Assembly (NCBI GenBank): GCA_946545675.1
Contig: CAMNNR010000080.1
Location: 1-6,325 of the forward strand
DNA: 6,325 nt
Source: an uncultured Thermoplasmata archaeon
GTDB taxonomy: Archaea; Thermoplasmatota; Thermoplasmata; Methanomassiliicoccales; Methanomethylophilaceae
Direction of reading: 5' to 3'
Positions 5,276 to 6,325 of the stretch are shown here, piece after piece. Positions within the stretch are counted from its first letter, which is position 1. Every line of letters begins with the position of its first letter. The notes under the pieces were generated by a model. It had not been told where the DNA came from and made no database searches. It saw only the letters and a program-made list of their open reading frames with translations. Both the position numbers and the translations under genes were made by a program.

Positions 5276-6325
5276 TCACAATCCTTCCTTGACCATATCG
5301 TAAGTAATCACGAAGGTGTGGTCAGCGGCGGTGTATCCTGCCGCGAACGCGGGATAGAACGTTTCCAGGTACTCCTGGTTGACCTCGTTCCCGAAGCCGG
5401 CACCGGCGAGTTCGGGATACATCGCTTCCGCCATGTACGCGACCATCAGTGCCGGAGGCATGATGGAATTGAAGACCACGAAGTTCCCCGCCTTGTAGGA
5501 TTTCAGGCCGGTGAAGTAATCCGCGGACTTCTTGTACTGGTTGACGGTATCGATGTCCTCGGAGAATCCCCACGAGTTCATGTAGAAGAACATGTCCTCG
5601 TTGTATCCCAGGATCCACTCGTCTCCGCGGTTGAACTCCACATAGGTGTTGGAATCGTCGCTCATCACGCCGACACCGCCGGCGGCCTCGGCCATGGGCG
5701 TGTATGTCCCGCTCTTGTGGTCGATGCAGTTGGTCATGTACCCGCATATCACCGTCTTCTTCTCGTCATCCGTCAGCTTGGAGAGGATTTTGGTATCGAC
5801 CTTCTTGATGACGTCGTCGATGAAAGACACGTAACTATCAGCACTCTCGGAGAGGTTCAGCAGGAATCCCGCGGTGCGGATGGCGGAGACAGAGCCCTTG
5901 AAATCGCTGAAATCGAGATGCATGATCTGGATTCCGCTCTTCTCAAGCTTGTTCTCATTTGAGAGGGACTTGATATGGCACATGATGACCTTGGGTTTCT
6001 CGGACAGGTTGGACAGTTTCTCGACGTCCACCATGTTGTAGCTGGTGTTGACGTTGGTCTGGGTATCGTACAGCTCCTGCAGCATGGTGGCTGAGGAGAC
6101 CCCGTTGGCAGAAAGGGTGAAACCCTTCATGTACTGCATAGCCCCAATGGCAACCATGGGCATCAGGACGAACTGGTGCACTCCCATGAACGACGTGATC
6201 GGATACTGCACCTCGGTGGGGCCATCGGTCATGTCCCGATAGTATACCGAGGACCTCTTCCCGGAAATGATGTCGTTGACGAAATCGATGTCGTCCGAGT
6301 TCACCTTGCCGTCCTGGTTGGCATC
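5276..6325 (-). CDS. Iron-siderophore/cobalamin-type ABC transporter solute-binding protein with EF-hand (dockerin-like) loop, C-terminal 349 residues
   Basis: The reading frame stays open to the right edge, so the true start, and any lipoprotein or signal peptide, lies outside the window; the GTG at 6304 is internal. The fragment begins with a calcium-type loop DANQDGKVNSDD (residues 1-12, with Asp1, Asn3, Asp5 and Asp12 at binding positions). A class III periplasmic-binding fold then follows. Its marks are YPITSFMGVHQFVLMPMVAIGA (start about 41), VEKLSNLSEKPKVIM (101-115), GIQIMHLDFSD followed by the long linking helix (131-180), MAEAAGGVGVMSD (211-223), DEWILGYNEDMFF (235-247) and YKAGNFVVFNS (277-287) with a C-terminal helix ending AMYPELAG (301-308). 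Family members capture Fe(III)-siderophores, haem or cobalamin outside the membrane for an ABC permease. The ligand cannot be told, and permease genes are not visible. Confidence 0.82.
   Translation of the reverse strand, partial: DANQDGKVNSDDIDFVNDIISGKRSSVYYRDMTDGPTEVQYPITSFMGVHQFVLMPMVAIGAMQYMKGFTLSANGVSSATMLQELYDTQTNVNTSYNMVDVEKLSNLSEKPKVIMCHIKSLSNENKLEKSGIQIMHLDFSDFKGSVSAIRTAGFLLNLSESADSYVSFIDDVIKKVDTKILSKLTDDEKKTVICGYMTNCIDHKSGTYTPMAEAAGGVGVMSDDSNTYVEFNRGDEWILGYNEDMFFYMNSWGFSEDIDTVNQYKKSADYFTGLKSYKAGNFVVFNSIMPPALMVAYMAEAMYPELAGAGFGNEVNQEYLETFYPAFAAGYTAADHTFVITYDMVKEGL

Larger units (their letters stand above)
5150..5277 (+). other. Cluster of consecutive hairpins, possible structured RNA or structured 3' UTR
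   Basis: Between the convergent Sel1 gene and binding-protein gene lie a 10-bp palindrome (5150-5159), two strong hairpins (5161-5196, 5211-5234) and two smaller ones: GUGUG/CACAC plus one U-G pair (5238-5254), and GAAUGGG with CCCGUUC around AUUCG (5259-5277). Together they leave almost no unpaired DNA except 5197-5210. Each wobble pair (5162-5195, 5216-5229, 5238-5254, 5262-5274) is G-U when read on the plus strand and would be an A-C mismatch on the minus strand. That favours a plus-strand RNA, either the 3' UTR of the Sel1 mRNA or a separate RNA. A weak TATA-like TTATGAAAAAT (5110-5120) precedes it. No known RNA family was recognised. Confidence 0.45.

Noticed and set aside
5255..5280. 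tRNA T-arm-like GGGATTCGCCC segment
   Set aside because: It has a 5-nt rather than 7-nt loop and no acceptor, D or anticodon arm can be placed around it.
5091..5303. Short frames on both strands across the hairpin region (5112-5303 plus, 5091-5279 minus)
   Set aside because: They translate GC-rich inverted repeats into Pro/Gly/Arg-rich peptides, overlap the ends of real genes, and are better explained by RNA or DNA structure.

Overview
The window looks archaeal and is most probably from a gut-type Methanomassiliicoccales (Thermoplasmata) genome. The evidence is TATA boxes of the TTTATAA or TTATATAT type about 26-27 nt upstream of ATG codons, which implies leaderless transcripts. In addition, coding DNA is fairly GC-rich with AT-rich promoters, Sel1-repeat genes are clustered, and a BtuF/FepB-like binding protein carries a dockerin/EF-hand calcium loop. 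The order-level assignment is inference; no marker gene is present.

Layout. Positions 1-606 (minus) hold the N-terminal 202 codons of a phenylacetate-CoA ligase (PaaK-type), cut by the left edge. Its promoter lies in a short AT-rich gap (607-685) that also holds two inverted repeats. Positions 686-4008 (minus) hold three Sel1-repeat genes in the order 494 aa, 364 aa, 243 aa. They are separated by 12 nt and by a 1-nt stop/start overlap, so they form one operon driven by a TATA box at 4031-4038. Positions 4009-4308 are a 300-bp divergent promoter region with no convincing gene. Positions 4309-5094 (plus) hold a fourth Sel1-repeat gene with its own leaderless promoter. Positions 5095-5275 separate two convergent genes and contain four consecutive hairpins, two of them long and GC-rich. 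Positions 5276-6325 (minus) hold the C-terminal 349 codons of an ABC-transporter solute-binding protein of the iron-siderophore/cobalamin type, cut by the right edge.

How the parts relate. The four Sel1 proteins are built almost entirely from 36-37 residue alpha-alpha repeats. They show no signal peptide, membrane segment or enzymatic domain, so they are probably cytoplasmic protein-protein interaction scaffolds. The operon structure suggests that the three minus-strand proteins are made together. The ligase and the binding protein look functionally unrelated to them. The least-explained element is the hairpin cluster at about 5150-5277. All its wobble pairs are G-U if read on the plus strand, which points to a plus-strand structured RNA or 3' UTR rather than a simple bidirectional terminator.
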